From Allorhizobium pseudoryzae (GTDB lineage: Bacteria; Pseudomonadota; Alphaproteobacteria; Rhizobiales; Rhizobiaceae), in NCBI RefSeq assembly GCF_011046245.1, contig NZ_CP049244.1:248001-312000 (forward strand): a DNA stretch of 64,000 bases, in the 5' to 3' direction. This document shows, piece after piece, positions 46,463 to 54,893 of this stretch (positions are counted from its first letter, which is position 1; the number at the start of each line of letters is the position of its first letter). Both the position numbers and the translations under genes were made by a program. The notes under the pieces are model-generated. The model made no database searches. It was not told where the DNA came from and was given only the letters and a program-made list of their open reading frames with translations.

Positions 46463-46921
46463 TCACGGCTCCGGCTGCAATTTGACCGTATCCCAGTTCG
46501 CATCGGCCTTCGCGATATTGCCGGGCACATCCTCTCGCCAGGCCTTAAGGACGCTGTCGTCGTAATTGAGGTAGAGCTTGTTCCCCACCACGGTGAACGC
46601 CTGGGGTTCGGTCGGGGCCTTGTGTCCCTGAGCGGTCCCGTACGCACAGTAGCCGCCATATTGTGGCGCGAAATGCGCCGGATCGGCGATGAATGCGTCC
46701 CGATGGGCCGCCGATGCGAAATGGAAGGTGGCTCCCTTATAGTTTGCTGTATATTTGTCCGAGCCTTTTACCGGCTTGTGATCGGTGAAATAGGCGACGG
46801 GATCATAACCATTGATCGCGACCCCTTTGGTCGCGAAGATTTCTTCCGCAAACGCGTTGGCAGCCAGGGAGAGCGTCAGAGCAGAGGCAAGCGGGAGTAG
46901 TTTTCGTAACAAGCCGGTCAT
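46463..46921 (-). CDS. exported YHS-domain protein
   Basis: A 152-residue protein. A signal peptide ends LAANAFAE. The YHS core has AINGYDPVAYFTDHKPVKG, FHFASAAHRDAF and YGGYCAYGTAQG. YHS domains are found with copper and other metal proteins and redox enzymes. GGA lies seven nt before the ATG at 46921. The role is unknown; the CopD-like gene nearby suggests metal handling. Confidence 0.8.
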   Translation of the reverse strand: MTGLLRKLLPLASALTLSLAANAFAEEIFATKGVAINGYDPVAYFTDHKPVKGSDKYTANYKGATFHFASAAHRDAFIADPAHFAPQYGGYCAYGTAQGHKAPTEPQAFTVVGNKLYLNYDDSVLKAWREDVPGNIAKADANWDTVKLQPEP

Positions 46922-47031
46922 TTTTCGATCCTTTTCCGGGATAATCACCACCCACCTATTTCGCCGTGGCCAGGGGAAAGGTTACATCCATCACGATCAA
47001 GCGTTTGTGCGGGCAGACCAGGAAACCGGAC

Positions 47032-47580
47032 CTATTGGGAACACATGGCGAGCGCCACCTTCCCGGTGAGCTCTCGGATCAATCGGTCTTTTTCTGCGAC
47101 TTCCCGGGTCAGGTTGCGGATCTGCGCTTCCGAAGACGGCGCAATCTCCCAGAACGTCACCGTAAAGATGATCGGAACCGTCATGGCGGCGCCATCGTGG
47201 GACTGCGGGTCCCATGGGGGCGCCTGTTCGTCCTTCGCAACACGGCCCCACAGCTTGAGAACGCAGGCATCCCCGACCTCGCATCGAAGCACTGCATCCG
47301 GCGTTGCCTCGGGGCTGCTCATCGCCTGGCGAAGTGTTGCGGCGTCGGCATGGAACCGGAAGGTTGATTGGTCGATGACGTGGGGTGTCATCACCTGACC
47401 GGACACAACCTGAAAAACGATCCCCGGCGCGATGCGCGCATAATCGATAGCAATCCGCCGTTGGGTTTGCACCAGATGCGCAATGCTCGGGGTGATTGCC
47501 TGCCCCCATACGGCAGCACCTGACGCAAAGTAGTAGACGACGGGATGTCCCCTGTTGGGCGTGACAACCGAATTCAGCAT
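47032..47580 (-). CDS. hypothetical protein with C-terminal coiled coil
   Basis: A 182-residue protein. No signal peptide; I know no family. Beta-rich N-terminal two thirds include LRCEVGDACVLKLWGRVAKD. The last 30 residues form a heptad-like helix (IRNLTREVAEKDRLIRELTG). AGGAG lies seven nt before the ATG at 47580. A similar coiled-coil tail is on the PNPOx-like protein at 48857. Confidence 0.6.
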   Translation of the reverse strand: MLNSVVTPNRGHPVVYYFASGAAVWGQAITPSIAHLVQTQRRIAIDYARIAPGIVFQVVSGQVMTPHVIDQSTFRFHADAATLRQAMSSPEATPDAVLRCEVGDACVLKLWGRVAKDEQAPPWDPQSHDGAAMTVPIIFTVTFWEIAPSSEAQIRNLTREVAEKDRLIRELTGKVALAMCSQ

Positions 47581-47726
47581 CGCTTTGCTCCTGTTGGGCA
47601 CCGGCGCCACAATGGGGCCGGACCGATTGAAAACTGCGTGGGAGCACTTCCACTCTTGTCCGATACGTCTGGGGATGACAGTTTGTTACAGGCTGCGGAA
47701 GCAACTCATGAAGCGGCGGGGAGTGG

Positions 47727-48530
47727 CTATTTCGGGAAGCCCAGAACGGCAAGGCCAGCGTCGAGCCACCCCGCGCGCGCCTCGTGGCCGCGGTTGTGAA
47801 GACACATGATGCTGTCACCGCGAAGGCAATCGGGAACATCGTCACAGACGATACCGCCCACGACAATCTGTCTGGTCTCCGTCACATCGCATCGTGCCCG
47901 CTGGCGCATGATGGCAAGGCTTTTGAAGGCGTCCCCTTGATGAAAATGGTCGCCGATGGCCCGCCCTTCCAGGGGGAATGTGGTGTCGGCGCGACCGTGA
48001 AAGTGCACCATTGGCGGGATTTCGGACACGCAGTCGGAGGGCTTTGGTAACGGGTTCCAGAACACACCGGAGAACGTCACCATTCCGGCCGCCTTTTCAC
48101 CCTGTTGGCATGCAGTATACCAAGCCATCGACGCGCCGATCGAAAACCCGCCGATGACGATCCTGTCCGGCGTAAAATGATACCGCTGCCTCAGATCATC
48201 GAACAGGGCTCCGATAAAGCGCCTTTCATCCCGCCGGACGGTCGGACTGCCGGGAAAGGACCATCCTCCCTCGATGCCATCGACCGCCACATAAGCGAGG
48301 TGATGAGCAAGCGTCATGGCGACCAGGGGCCGCTGCTCCATTTGCAGATCCGCCGATCCCTTCCATCCGTGAAAATAGACGAAGGCACCTCTCACGTCGC
48401 CGTCCGCGGGAAAGGCAATGCGATATTCTCCGCCCGGAATCGGACAGCCGGTACTTGCGCCGCATGGAACCTCTGCAGCGATTGGGGAAGCCAGCGCTGC
48501 CGCCAGCATGGCGAGAAGGTAGATACGCAT
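47727..48530 (-). CDS. secreted PHB-depolymerase-like alpha/beta hydrolase (LpqC/esterase type)
   Basis: A 267-residue exported hydrolase. The signal peptide ends ASPIAAE. FHGWKGSA marks the oxyanion site; GGFSIGASMAWYTA is the nucleophile elbow; a histidine lies in CLHNRGHEARAG. Four or more cysteines suggest disulfides. I chose the ATG at 48530 with GAGG upstream over a GTG three codons earlier. Substrate unknown. Confidence 0.75.
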   Translation of the reverse strand: MRIYLLAMLAAALASPIAAEVPCGASTGCPIPGGEYRIAFPADGDVRGAFVYFHGWKGSADLQMEQRPLVAMTLAHHLAYVAVDGIEGGWSFPGSPTVRRDERRFIGALFDDLRQRYHFTPDRIVIGGFSIGASMAWYTACQQGEKAAGMVTFSGVFWNPLPKPSDCVSEIPPMVHFHGRADTTFPLEGRAIGDHFHQGDAFKSLAIMRQRARCDVTETRQIVVGGIVCDDVPDCLRGDSIMCLHNRGHEARAGWLDAGLAVLGFPK

Positions 48531-48856
48531 CGCCGGCACCTCATCTCAATGGACAGAAGGAAAACCCTCGGTCGGCTTGGGGACCACTCCACCTCTCCGA
48601 ACTGATGAACCCGAGCATTAAGCCCGTGTCCCCGAGGTGACATCGGTCATCTCGTGCACGGGGCGTCTGGCCTCGATCTGGTTCGCGGTGGCGCACGATG
48701 GACATTTCGTCAAGGAGGGGCGGTTCGTTACATCGAAGTTGGAGCGCGTCATCACATCGCCGTGCATCAAGGTCGGTCGCGCGCCTGCCATCGGAACGGC
48801 GGTGAGATTGTGCTGGTGAGAACGCCCGCACGGACATCCCCGGTGGTTGCGCAAAT
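48531..48856. other. intergenic region with a possible small zinc-ribbon ORF
   Basis: A 326-nt gap. On the minus strand a 44-codon frame (48752-48618) encodes a short protein with one CPSC pair and ARRPVHEMTDVTS. It looks like half of a zinc-ribbon domain. There is no clear binding site and the second cysteine pair is absent, so it may be a remnant. Confidence 0.3.
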
Positions 48857-49495
48857 TCACTCCTGAACCGGTCGATCCCCACGGCGCTTGAGTTCCTCGA
48901 TATCACGCTCCAGCGCCGCAATCTTGAGGTCACGTTCGGCGATTGCAGCCCGCAGAGGCTCCGGCTCCACAAGATGCGGGATATGCTGCGGACAATTGAC
49001 ATCCCATGTCTCGACCGTGAAAAGCATGGCTCGCTCGATCCGCGCCCGATAGTCGGGCGGCGACAGACGGGCAATCAGATCCCGGTCGCCCTCGACAACC
49101 AGAACCCGGCCCCACAGCTTGACGCGCTGACGCAGATCGTAATCGATCAGGAACAGGTGGGCCTTCGGGTTTTCCGACAGATTGCCTATGGTGATGTACT
49201 GGCGATTTCCCGCGTAATCGGCAAAAGCCACCGTACGCGGATCCAGCACCTTGAGAAAACCGGCAGGACCGCCACGATGCTGGATATAAGGTTGTCCGTC
49301 GGCGCTTGCCGTTCCCAGAAATGCGCTCTTTCTGCTTTCGATGAACCGAACAAGGTCCGGGGACAGATCCACCGGCCAGGAGCCATGGTCCTCCATGCGT
49401 GCATAAGCTGCCCTCGAATTCCTCCGGGTCTGGGCAGCCTTCACCGCAGACGTGAAGGCGACGTCGCTGGGGACAGGGTTTCTGATTTCGGACAT
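48857..49495 (-). CDS. pyridoxamine 5'-phosphate oxidase-like protein
   Basis: A 212-residue FMN split-barrel protein. The fold is marked by FLGTASADGQPYIQHRGGP and GNLSENPKAHLFLID. A helical tail (LRAAIAERDLKIAALERDIE) may allow oligomerisation. Such proteins bind FMN or F420 and act on unknown substrates. Its gene is followed upstream by the DUF1348 gene 14 nt away. Confidence 0.8.
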   Translation of the reverse strand: MSEIRNPVPSDVAFTSAVKAAQTRRNSRAAYARMEDHGSWPVDLSPDLVRFIESRKSAFLGTASADGQPYIQHRGGPAGFLKVLDPRTVAFADYAGNRQYITIGNLSENPKAHLFLIDYDLRQRVKLWGRVLVVEGDRDLIARLSPPDYRARIERAMLFTVETWDVNCPQHIPHLVEPEPLRAAIAERDLKIAALERDIEELKRRGDRPVQE

Positions 49496-49509
49496 GGACC
49501 TGATCTCCT

Positions 49510-49974
49510 TTATAACCCCAGTTCGCTCAACGACGGATGGTCATGCGGCCTGGGACCAGGCCTCCAATGAAAGACACGTTGACCGTCATGAATGGGCAAA
49601 TCGTTGATGCTGGCGATGCGCAACCGCATCAGACCCTCGCCATCGAACTCCCAGTTCTCGTTTCCGTAAGACCGGAACCATTGGCCGGAATGGTCGTGCC
49701 ATTCGTACGCAAACCGCACTGCGATGCGATTGTCCTGATAGGCCCATAGTTCCTTGATCAGCCGATATTCGAGCTCGCACGCCCATTTGCGCGCAAGGAA
49801 GCCACGGATCTGTTGCCGTCCCTCAATGAATTCCGATCGATTTCGCCAACGGCTGTCAGGGGTATAGGCCAGACACACAACATCCGGATCGCGCCCATTC
49901 CAGGCATCTTCGGCCCGGCGGACCTTGATGATGGCGCTTTCCTTGTCAAACGGCGGTAAAGGGGGTCGGGACAT
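49510..49974 (-). CDS. DUF1348 family (NTF2-like) protein
   Basis: A 154-residue NTF2/SnoaL-fold protein. The family hallmarks are [34 protein letters not shown] and [12 protein letters not shown]. Function unknown. It lies in a minus-strand group with the PNPOx-like and AhpD-like genes (14-60 nt gaps), probably co-transcribed. Confidence 0.85.
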   Translation of the reverse strand: MSRPPLPPFDKESAIIKVRRAEDAWNGRDPDVVCLAYTPDSRWRNRSEFIEGRQQIRGFLARKWACELEYRLIKELWAYQDNRIAVRFAYEWHDHSGQWFRSYGNENWEFDGEGLMRLRIASINDLPIHDGQRVFHWRPGPRPHDHPSLSELGL

Positions 49975-50034
49975 ATCGCTCTCCGGTTCAAGCGGAAGTC
50001 GACCGCGATACCCGGCCGACTTCCATTCAGCGCT

Positions 50035-50571
50035 TCAGGATACGGCGGGAAAATCGATTTCCGTGCCAGCGACTTCGTTGATGTAATTCGTCCAGGTATT
50101 GAGGGCTACGTGCTGGACGATCTCGACGATCTGCGCGTCGTCGTAACCGGCTGCCTTGACGACACTGACATCCTCGCGGGTGACATGGCCGCGCTCAACC
50201 GCGACCTTGACGGCAAATCGGACGGCGGAATCCACCTTGGCGTCGATGGATCTGCCGCTGCGATTGGCTGCAATTTCAGCGTCGTCGATCTTTGCGAGGT
50301 TCTTGCCGATGTAGGTGTGTGCCGCAAGGCAGTAGCCGCAGCCATTGATCTGCGCCACGGCCAGGGCGATCCCTTCGCGGGTCTTGGCGGGAAGCCTGCC
50401 CTTGCCGAGCGCACCCGACATGGCGAGATAGCCTTCCAGGGCCGCCGGGCTGTTGGAGACGACCCGAAAGAGGTTGGGAACGCTCCCGAGTTGCGATTTG
50501 ACCTGCTCCAGCAAGGAGCGGGATGCTTCGGGCGCATTGGCAATATCAGCGGGAGTTGCGATGTTGGTCAT
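50035..50571 (-). CDS. carboxymuconolactone decarboxylase/AhpD-like protein
   Basis: A 178-residue all-helical protein. The peroxidase-like CxxC with histidine is C78-GY-C81-LAAH (H85) in INGCGYCLAAHTYIG. This motif marks the AhpD/CMD group, mostly thiol peroxidases or alkylhydroperoxidases. The ATG at 50571 removes an N-terminal overlap with the upstream region. It is divergent from a LysR gene that may control it. Confidence 0.85.
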   Translation of the reverse strand: MTNIATPADIANAPEASRSLLEQVKSQLGSVPNLFRVVSNSPAALEGYLAMSGALGKGRLPAKTREGIALAVAQINGCGYCLAAHTYIGKNLAKIDDAEIAANRSGRSIDAKVDSAVRFAVKVAVERGHVTREDVSVVKAAGYDDAQIVEIVQHVALNTWTNYINEVAGTEIDFPAVS

Positions 50572-50681
50572 TGTCTTCTGCCTTTCGTGAGGTTCAAGCG
50601 ACGACAACACCATCTCATCTTCCGTTTTTCGGGTATATCCGCTATCTTTGGAAGACAATCTCTCATTTTTTGGAAATCAAA

Positions 50682-51593
50682 ATGGACCGTCTGGACTCCA
50701 TGGCTCTCTTTCTCGACGTACTGGACATGGGAAGTCTTTCGGCAGTGGCGCGCGCGCGATCCATACCGCTTGCCACCTTGAGCCGGAAAATATCCGATCT
50801 CGAGGCCCATCTGGGGACACGGTTGCTGCAGCGCGCAGGACGCGGCCTGGTTCCGACTGACGTTGGCGTTGATTTTGCCACAGCATGCCGCCGCATTCTT
50901 GATGATGTCGCCGAAGCGGAACGGGTTGCGGGTGGAGAACTGTTCCGACCGAAAGGCAGCCTGATCATTACGTCGCCCGTTGTGTTCGGCCGACTGCACG
51001 TGCTTCCTGTCATCGCTGACTTTCTCAAGATGTATCCCGACATTCGGGTCCGCCTCATCCAGTCCGACAGGATCGTTGACCTGGCGGAGGAGCATGTCGA
51101 TCTCGCCGTGCGTATCGGCACTCTCAGGGATAGCGGCCTTGCGGCCCGCACCATCGGCACGCTGCGCCAGGTCCTTTGCGCGAGCCCCGACTACCTTTCG
51201 CAGCATGGCCGCCCCACCCGACCGGAAGAGTTGGAGAACCACTTCTGCGTGAGTTTCCAAACGCTGACGAGTGGCAGCAACTGGACTTTCCGGTCAGCGG
51301 ATGCGGATGTGCAGGTGGAGATCCATCCCCGGCTGACGGTCAATACGGCGGAAGCAGCCGTCGACGCTGCGATATCCGGTCTTGGTCTGACACGGGTCCT
51401 GTCCTATCAGGTGGACGATGCACTGCGGGCCGGCAGGCTCGAAACCTTCATGGAAGATTTTGAGGGGCCGGATTGGCCGGTGAGCCTCATGTACCCCAAA
51501 CGCGGATCGGTGCCGAAAAAGATCAGGGTCTTCATCGATTTTGCCGCGGATCGGCTGAAGTCACGCTTGTCCGCCCTCGGCCAATCCAGTTGA
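50682..51593 (+). CDS. LysR-family transcriptional regulator
   Basis: A 303-residue regulator. The winged HTH has SLSAVARARSIPLATLSRKI. The effector domain starts GSLIITSPVVFGRLHVLP. The frame extends back to 50523 but the ATG at 50682 gives the family length. It is divergent from the AhpD-like gene with a 110-nt region, which fits control of that gene. CrgA/DhcR-like members respond to aromatics or oxidants. Confidence 0.88.
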   Translation: MDRLDSMALFLDVLDMGSLSAVARARSIPLATLSRKISDLEAHLGTRLLQRAGRGLVPTDVGVDFATACRRILDDVAEAERVAGGELFRPKGSLIITSPVVFGRLHVLPVIADFLKMYPDIRVRLIQSDRIVDLAEEHVDLAVRIGTLRDSGLAARTIGTLRQVLCASPDYLSQHGRPTRPEELENHFCVSFQTLTSGSNWTFRSADADVQVEIHPRLTVNTAEAAVDAAISGLGLTRVLSYQVDDALRAGRLETFMEDFEGPDWPVSLMYPKRGSVPKKIRVFIDFAADRLKSRLSALGQSS

Positions 51594-51640
51594 TCACATA
51601 ACGATGAAACCTTACAAAATACATTTATAACGTTACTCTT

Positions 51641-51670
51641 CATGTTATGCAGCGCCACTCCCATAACATG
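51641..51670. promoter_or_regulatory. inverted repeat in the 5' region of the GlcG/HbpS-like gene
   Basis: CATGTTATG and CATAACATG are perfect 9-bp arms separated by 12 nt. The right arm ends nine nt before the chosen ATG at 51680 and includes two upstream in-frame ATG codons. It could be an operator or an mRNA hairpin that covers the start region. Confidence 0.45.
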
Positions 51671-51679
51671 AGGACTGAA

Positions 51680-52183
51680 ATGAACCCGAAAAGTTCTCCT
51701 TATTCACACGCCATCATCATCGCACTGTCGTTGACCTCATCGTTTGCGCGGGCTGAGGATGCGTCGCCGAGACTGTCTCTTTCCGAGGCCCGCAAGTTGG
51801 TGGACAACGCAATCAGCGACTGCGAGGCGAAAAATTTCAAAGTCTCGGCTGCGGTGGTTGATGCGAGCGGCCAAATGATCGCCTTCGGGCGAGGCGATCG
51901 CGCCACACCGCACACGCAAACCTCAAGCTTTCGCAAAGCCTACACGGTCGCGACACTCGCGCCGATCTTCGGCTTCTCAAAGCTCGGCGACTTCGTGCAG
52001 AAGGTAGGCCAAACGCCCCAGGGTGCTGCGATCGCAACCCTTCCCGATATCCTGCTCCTGGCAGGCGCTGTGGCAATTGTGAAGGATGGCGTGGTCGTCG
52101 GAGCCCTGGGCGTGGGTGGAGCACCGGGAGGTGACCGGGACGAAGCCTGCGCCATTGAAGCCGTGAACTCTGCCAAATCTTGA
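51680..52183 (+). CDS. exported GlcG/HbpS-family protein
   Basis: A 167-residue protein. The signal peptide ends SFARAED. The GlcG/HbpS core has LSLSEARKLVDNAISDCEAK and later GALGVGGAPGGDRDE. Members bind heme or act in redox sensing and cobalamin-linked processes. The ATG at 51680 has GAGGA seven nt upstream. No partner enzyme is adjacent. Confidence 0.83.
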   Translation: MNPKSSPYSHAIIIALSLTSSFARAEDASPRLSLSEARKLVDNAISDCEAKNFKVSAAVVDASGQMIAFGRGDRATPHTQTSSFRKAYTVATLAPIFGFSKLGDFVQKVGQTPQGAAIATLPDILLLAGAVAIVKDGVVVGALGVGGAPGGDRDEACAIEAVNSAKS

Positions 52184-52208
52184 ACCGGCCTCGATCTTCA
52201 GATGAAAC

Positions 52209-52236
52209 GACGCCAGCAGCGAGAACTGCTGGCGTC
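52209..52236. terminator. terminator-like hairpin
   Basis: GACGCCAGCAG and CTGCTGGCGTC are perfect 11-bp arms with a 6-nt loop. It lies between convergent genes (stops at 52183 and 52327). Weak T content on the minus side. Confidence 0.5.
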
Positions 52237-52326
52237 CACGGGCCACAGGTACTGGAGAGAGGATGCCAGCCACGGCATCCCCTCACGTTCATAAACAGGC
52301 ATCAGTACGCCCGCGATTGCCCCGGG

Positions 52327-53292
52327 TTATCGGACGTTGGCCGCGAGGAAACGGTTTGTCGCAGCCGCAATCTCTTCCGCATGCGTCTCAAGCGCAAAAT
52401 GCCCGGCGTCATAAAGCTCCGTGGTGGCATGCGGCAGCAAGGCTTGAAGAGCTTCGACACCAGCCATGGTGAAGAACGGATCGTTCTTACCCCAGGCGAT
52501 CAGTGTGGCGGGCTGGTTGCGCTTCAGATAGGCCTGCCATGACTCATACCGCGCAAGATTATCCTGGTAGGACCAGAGATATTGCAGCATGACGGCATCA
52601 ATGCCCGGGCGATCGAGCAAAGCCTGATCAAGCGTCCAGGCATCGGCATTCAAACGCTCTGCCCGGACCGCCCCTTGCGTGTACTGCCACTTCGTGGTCT
52701 CGGCGGCCAGGAAACCGCGCAGGGGCTTTTCCGTCTCCGCCGTGCGCGCTTTCCAGAAGGGCCCGAAATTCTTTGCGACATCCGGATTCCAGCCCTCGGC
52801 ATGGAAGGTGGCATTCTGGACGATCAGACCCCTCACCCGCTCCGGATGCTTGACGGCAAGACGCATTCCGACCGGGCCGCCGAAATCCTGCATGTAGATG
52901 ACGTAGGACGTCGCGCCCAAGACATCGAGGAAATCGTCCATCACGTCGGTGACCCGCGAGAAGTCATAGCTGAACTGGGCCGGATCAGGGGCCGCGCTAT
53001 AACCAAAGCCGGGATAGTCGGGTGCGATGACGCGATATTTGGGATCGATCAGCGGCATCAGATCCCGGAACATGTGCGAGGACGAGGGAAAACCGTGGAG
53101 CAGCAGCAGCACGGGCCCATTCGGGGATCCGGATTCCCGATAGTGGATGTTGAGACCATCGACGCTGACATGATGGCTGAGCACGCGGTGATCTGCGGCC
53201 CCGGCAGCGCGTGGCGTTGCGGCAGCCAGCAAGCCGCTGCCGACTGCAAGGGCTGCGAGGCCGATTGAGAAACGAGAGGAGGATAAGGTCAT
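52327..53292 (-). CDS. exported alpha/beta hydrolase with aspartate nucleophile (haloalkane dehalogenase/epoxide hydrolase-like)
   Basis: A 321-residue hydrolase. It has a signal-like N terminus ending AAGAAD, HGFPSSSHMF as oxyanion loop, and D136 in YMQDFGGP instead of serine, the dehalogenase or epoxide hydrolase signature. The histidine is in YDAGHFALE. It is divergent from a CGNR regulator and has a strong palindrome in its upstream region. Natural substrate unknown. Confidence 0.85.
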   Translation of the reverse strand: MTLSSSRFSIGLAALAVGSGLLAAATPRAAGAADHRVLSHHVSVDGLNIHYRESGSPNGPVLLLLHGFPSSSHMFRDLMPLIDPKYRVIAPDYPGFGYSAAPDPAQFSYDFSRVTDVMDDFLDVLGATSYVIYMQDFGGPVGMRLAVKHPERVRGLIVQNATFHAEGWNPDVAKNFGPFWKARTAETEKPLRGFLAAETTKWQYTQGAVRAERLNADAWTLDQALLDRPGIDAVMLQYLWSYQDNLARYESWQAYLKRNQPATLIAWGKNDPFFTMAGVEALQALLPHATTELYDAGHFALETHAEEIAAATNRFLAANVR

Positions 53293-53302
53293 TTACAGGC
53301 TC

Positions 53303-53338
53303 CATGTAACCGTTAATTTGAATTTTATCGGTTACATG
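53303..53338. promoter_or_regulatory. 36-bp inverted repeat between the hydrolase and CGNR genes
   Basis: CATGTAACCG and CGGTTACATG are perfect 10-bp arms separated by 16 nt. A third half-site (GGTTAC) follows at 53370-53375, next to the regulator start. The arrangement suits autoregulation and control of both divergent genes by the CGNR protein. Confidence 0.6.
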
Positions 53339-53349
53339 GGCGCTGTAAC

Positions 53350-53378
53350 TTGTCAACTCGATTTTTTTAGGTTACTTA
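53350..53378 (+). promoter_or_regulatory. predicted promoter of the CGNR gene, leaderless
   Basis: TTGTCA (53350-53355), 17-nt spacer, TACTTA (53373-53378). The transcript would start close to the ATG at 53385, and no Shine-Dalgarno is seen. A leaderless mRNA is therefore likely. Confidence 0.35.
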
Positions 53379-53384
53379 TCGGTG

Positions 53385-54035
53385 ATGAATGACACAGACC
53401 CTTCCCGTCCGACAGCCGGTTCGCACTGGGCAATGCCAGCCATTGCCCTTGGCGATCATCTGGCGCTTGATTTTCTCAACTCCGTCGCCACCCCCCAAGG
53501 TGAGATCGTCGATTGGATACGCTCGGGCAAGGATCTGGTGGATTGGCTTGACGTGTTCGGAGCGATCAGCAAAAGCGACGCTGCAGACATCCACGCCACG
53601 TGGAATGCCGTGACTCTGGATGCGATTGCGCGCGAAGCCGTGGCCTGGCGCGAGGAATTTCGGAGCCTGGTTGGACGAATGGCATCCGAGGGGCGCTCGG
53701 CGCTGCGCATTGATGACTTGCAGCTTATCAACCGCTGGCTGCTGCCGGACAGGATGGCAAGCCAGCTTGTGACGGACGCGACCGGCGATGTGGTGCTGGT
53801 GCATCGGCGCTTGTGGACCGATGCTGCGCAAATCATGGCGCCCGTCGCACTTGCCGCCGCCGAGATGGTCGCCGGTGGCGACTGGGATAATATTCGTAAA
53901 TGTGAAAATCCAGCGTGCTCGATCTGGTTTCAGGATCGAACAAAAGGGCACCGGCGCCGCTGGTGCAGTCAGGCCCTTTGCGGAAACCGCTTCAAGGTTG
54001 CCGCCTTTCGCGAGCGCCAAAAGCGCGGACGCTGA
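53385..54035 (+). CDS. CGNR zinc-finger regulator with ABATE domain
   Basis: A 216-residue predicted stress-response regulator. The N-terminal ABATE domain has LALDFLNSVATPQGEIVDW. The C-terminal zinc finger holds CENPACSIWFQDRTKGHRRR, WCSQALCGNRFK with the CGNR motif. A GTG one codon earlier is possible. Divergence from the hydrolase gene suggests control of it. The ligand is unknown. Confidence 0.88.
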   Translation: MNDTDPSRPTAGSHWAMPAIALGDHLALDFLNSVATPQGEIVDWIRSGKDLVDWLDVFGAISKSDAADIHATWNAVTLDAIAREAVAWREEFRSLVGRMASEGRSALRIDDLQLINRWLLPDRMASQLVTDATGDVVLVHRRLWTDAAQIMAPVALAAAEMVAGGDWDNIRKCENPACSIWFQDRTKGHRRRWCSQALCGNRFKVAAFRERQKRGR

Positions 54036-54166
54036 GCCCTGGTGCCACCGCTCCGAGCGTTTCGGCGGCGCCAGCCGGAGGCGGAACGACGCCAAGCCAT
54101 TGTTTGCTTGTATTTCAGGCCCGCGCGGGACAGCCATGCGCGCCCAGTCTCACCGAGAGAAGCTTG

Positions 54167-54688
54167 CTATCGCATTATCTTCTCGAACAAAAATCCCTCG
54201 TCGTCCGGCAAATCACGCGGGCCGGGCTGGTGCGGATCCGGGTGCTTGGCGTGGTGAAACGCGGTGATCTTGAATCCGCATTTGTTTACATAGAAGTGGA
54301 TGTTCCGTTTCTCGAAATACGGCGTATGGGTTTGCCAGGTGATTGTCTGCGGATAGCGCGCTTCAATGGCAAGCCAGGCTTTATGACCCAGACCCCGCCC
54401 ATGCTCGCCGACCTTCAGGAAGAACAGGTCCAACGTGTTGTGATGTGTCTCTTCATCGATGGTCACCACCGCGCCGCCCACCGTCTTGCCGTCTGAACGA
54501 ATGCGCAACGCGACAGCTCCCGATGCTTTGATGGCCTTGTCGAGATCCTCATCGGACGGAATGGGACCATCAGGCAACGCCCCGTATTCATCGATAACTG
54601 CGACGGAAAATGCCTCCTGGAGTTCCTCCTTGAAGTGCGGAAGATCATCTGGATCTGCAACGGTGAGGCTTACAGTTTGATGGGTCAA
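54167..54688 (-). CDS. GNAT-family N-acetyltransferase
   Basis: A 173-residue acetyltransferase. The GNAT core is [19 protein letters not shown], with acetyl-CoA loop [13 protein letters not shown] and [19 protein letters not shown] end. The start is TTG at 54688, with GGAGAG seven nt upstream; no nearby ATG has a binding site. The acceptor substrate is unknown. Confidence 0.82.
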   Translation of the reverse strand: MTHQTVSLTVADPDDLPHFKEELQEAFSVAVIDEYGALPDGPIPSDEDLDKAIKASGAVALRIRSDGKTVGGAVVTIDEETHHNTLDLFFLKVGEHGRGLGHKAWLAIEARYPQTITWQTHTPYFEKRNIHFYVNKCGFKITAFHHAKHPDPHQPGPRDLPDDEGFLFEKIMR

Positions 54689-54893
54689 AACGTCTCTCCA
54701 ACGGCCAATGAACAGGGGGCGGCCTTGCCCCCGTATGCGCCCTTTCCGTTCATCCCCGGCAGAACATCTTGAACGCCACTGGGATGATTGCGCACGACAA
54801 AAACTAGCAAGCCGGGTTTACGACTTCGTGGAGGCAAGGCGTACTGCTGAACCATCCGCAGACTTCCGCCCCGGAGCCGCAGTCAATGGAGGC
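54689..54893. other. intergenic region holding a hairpin
   Basis: Between the GNAT start and the stop of the histidine kinase gene. GGGGGC and GCCCCC (54715-54732) form a 6-bp stem that may end the kinase transcript. Nothing else recognised. Confidence 0.4.

Noticed and set aside
48541..49074. 177-codon minus-strand frame overlapping the PNPOx-like gene
   Set aside because: Arginine- and serine-rich out-of-frame translation of a real gene.
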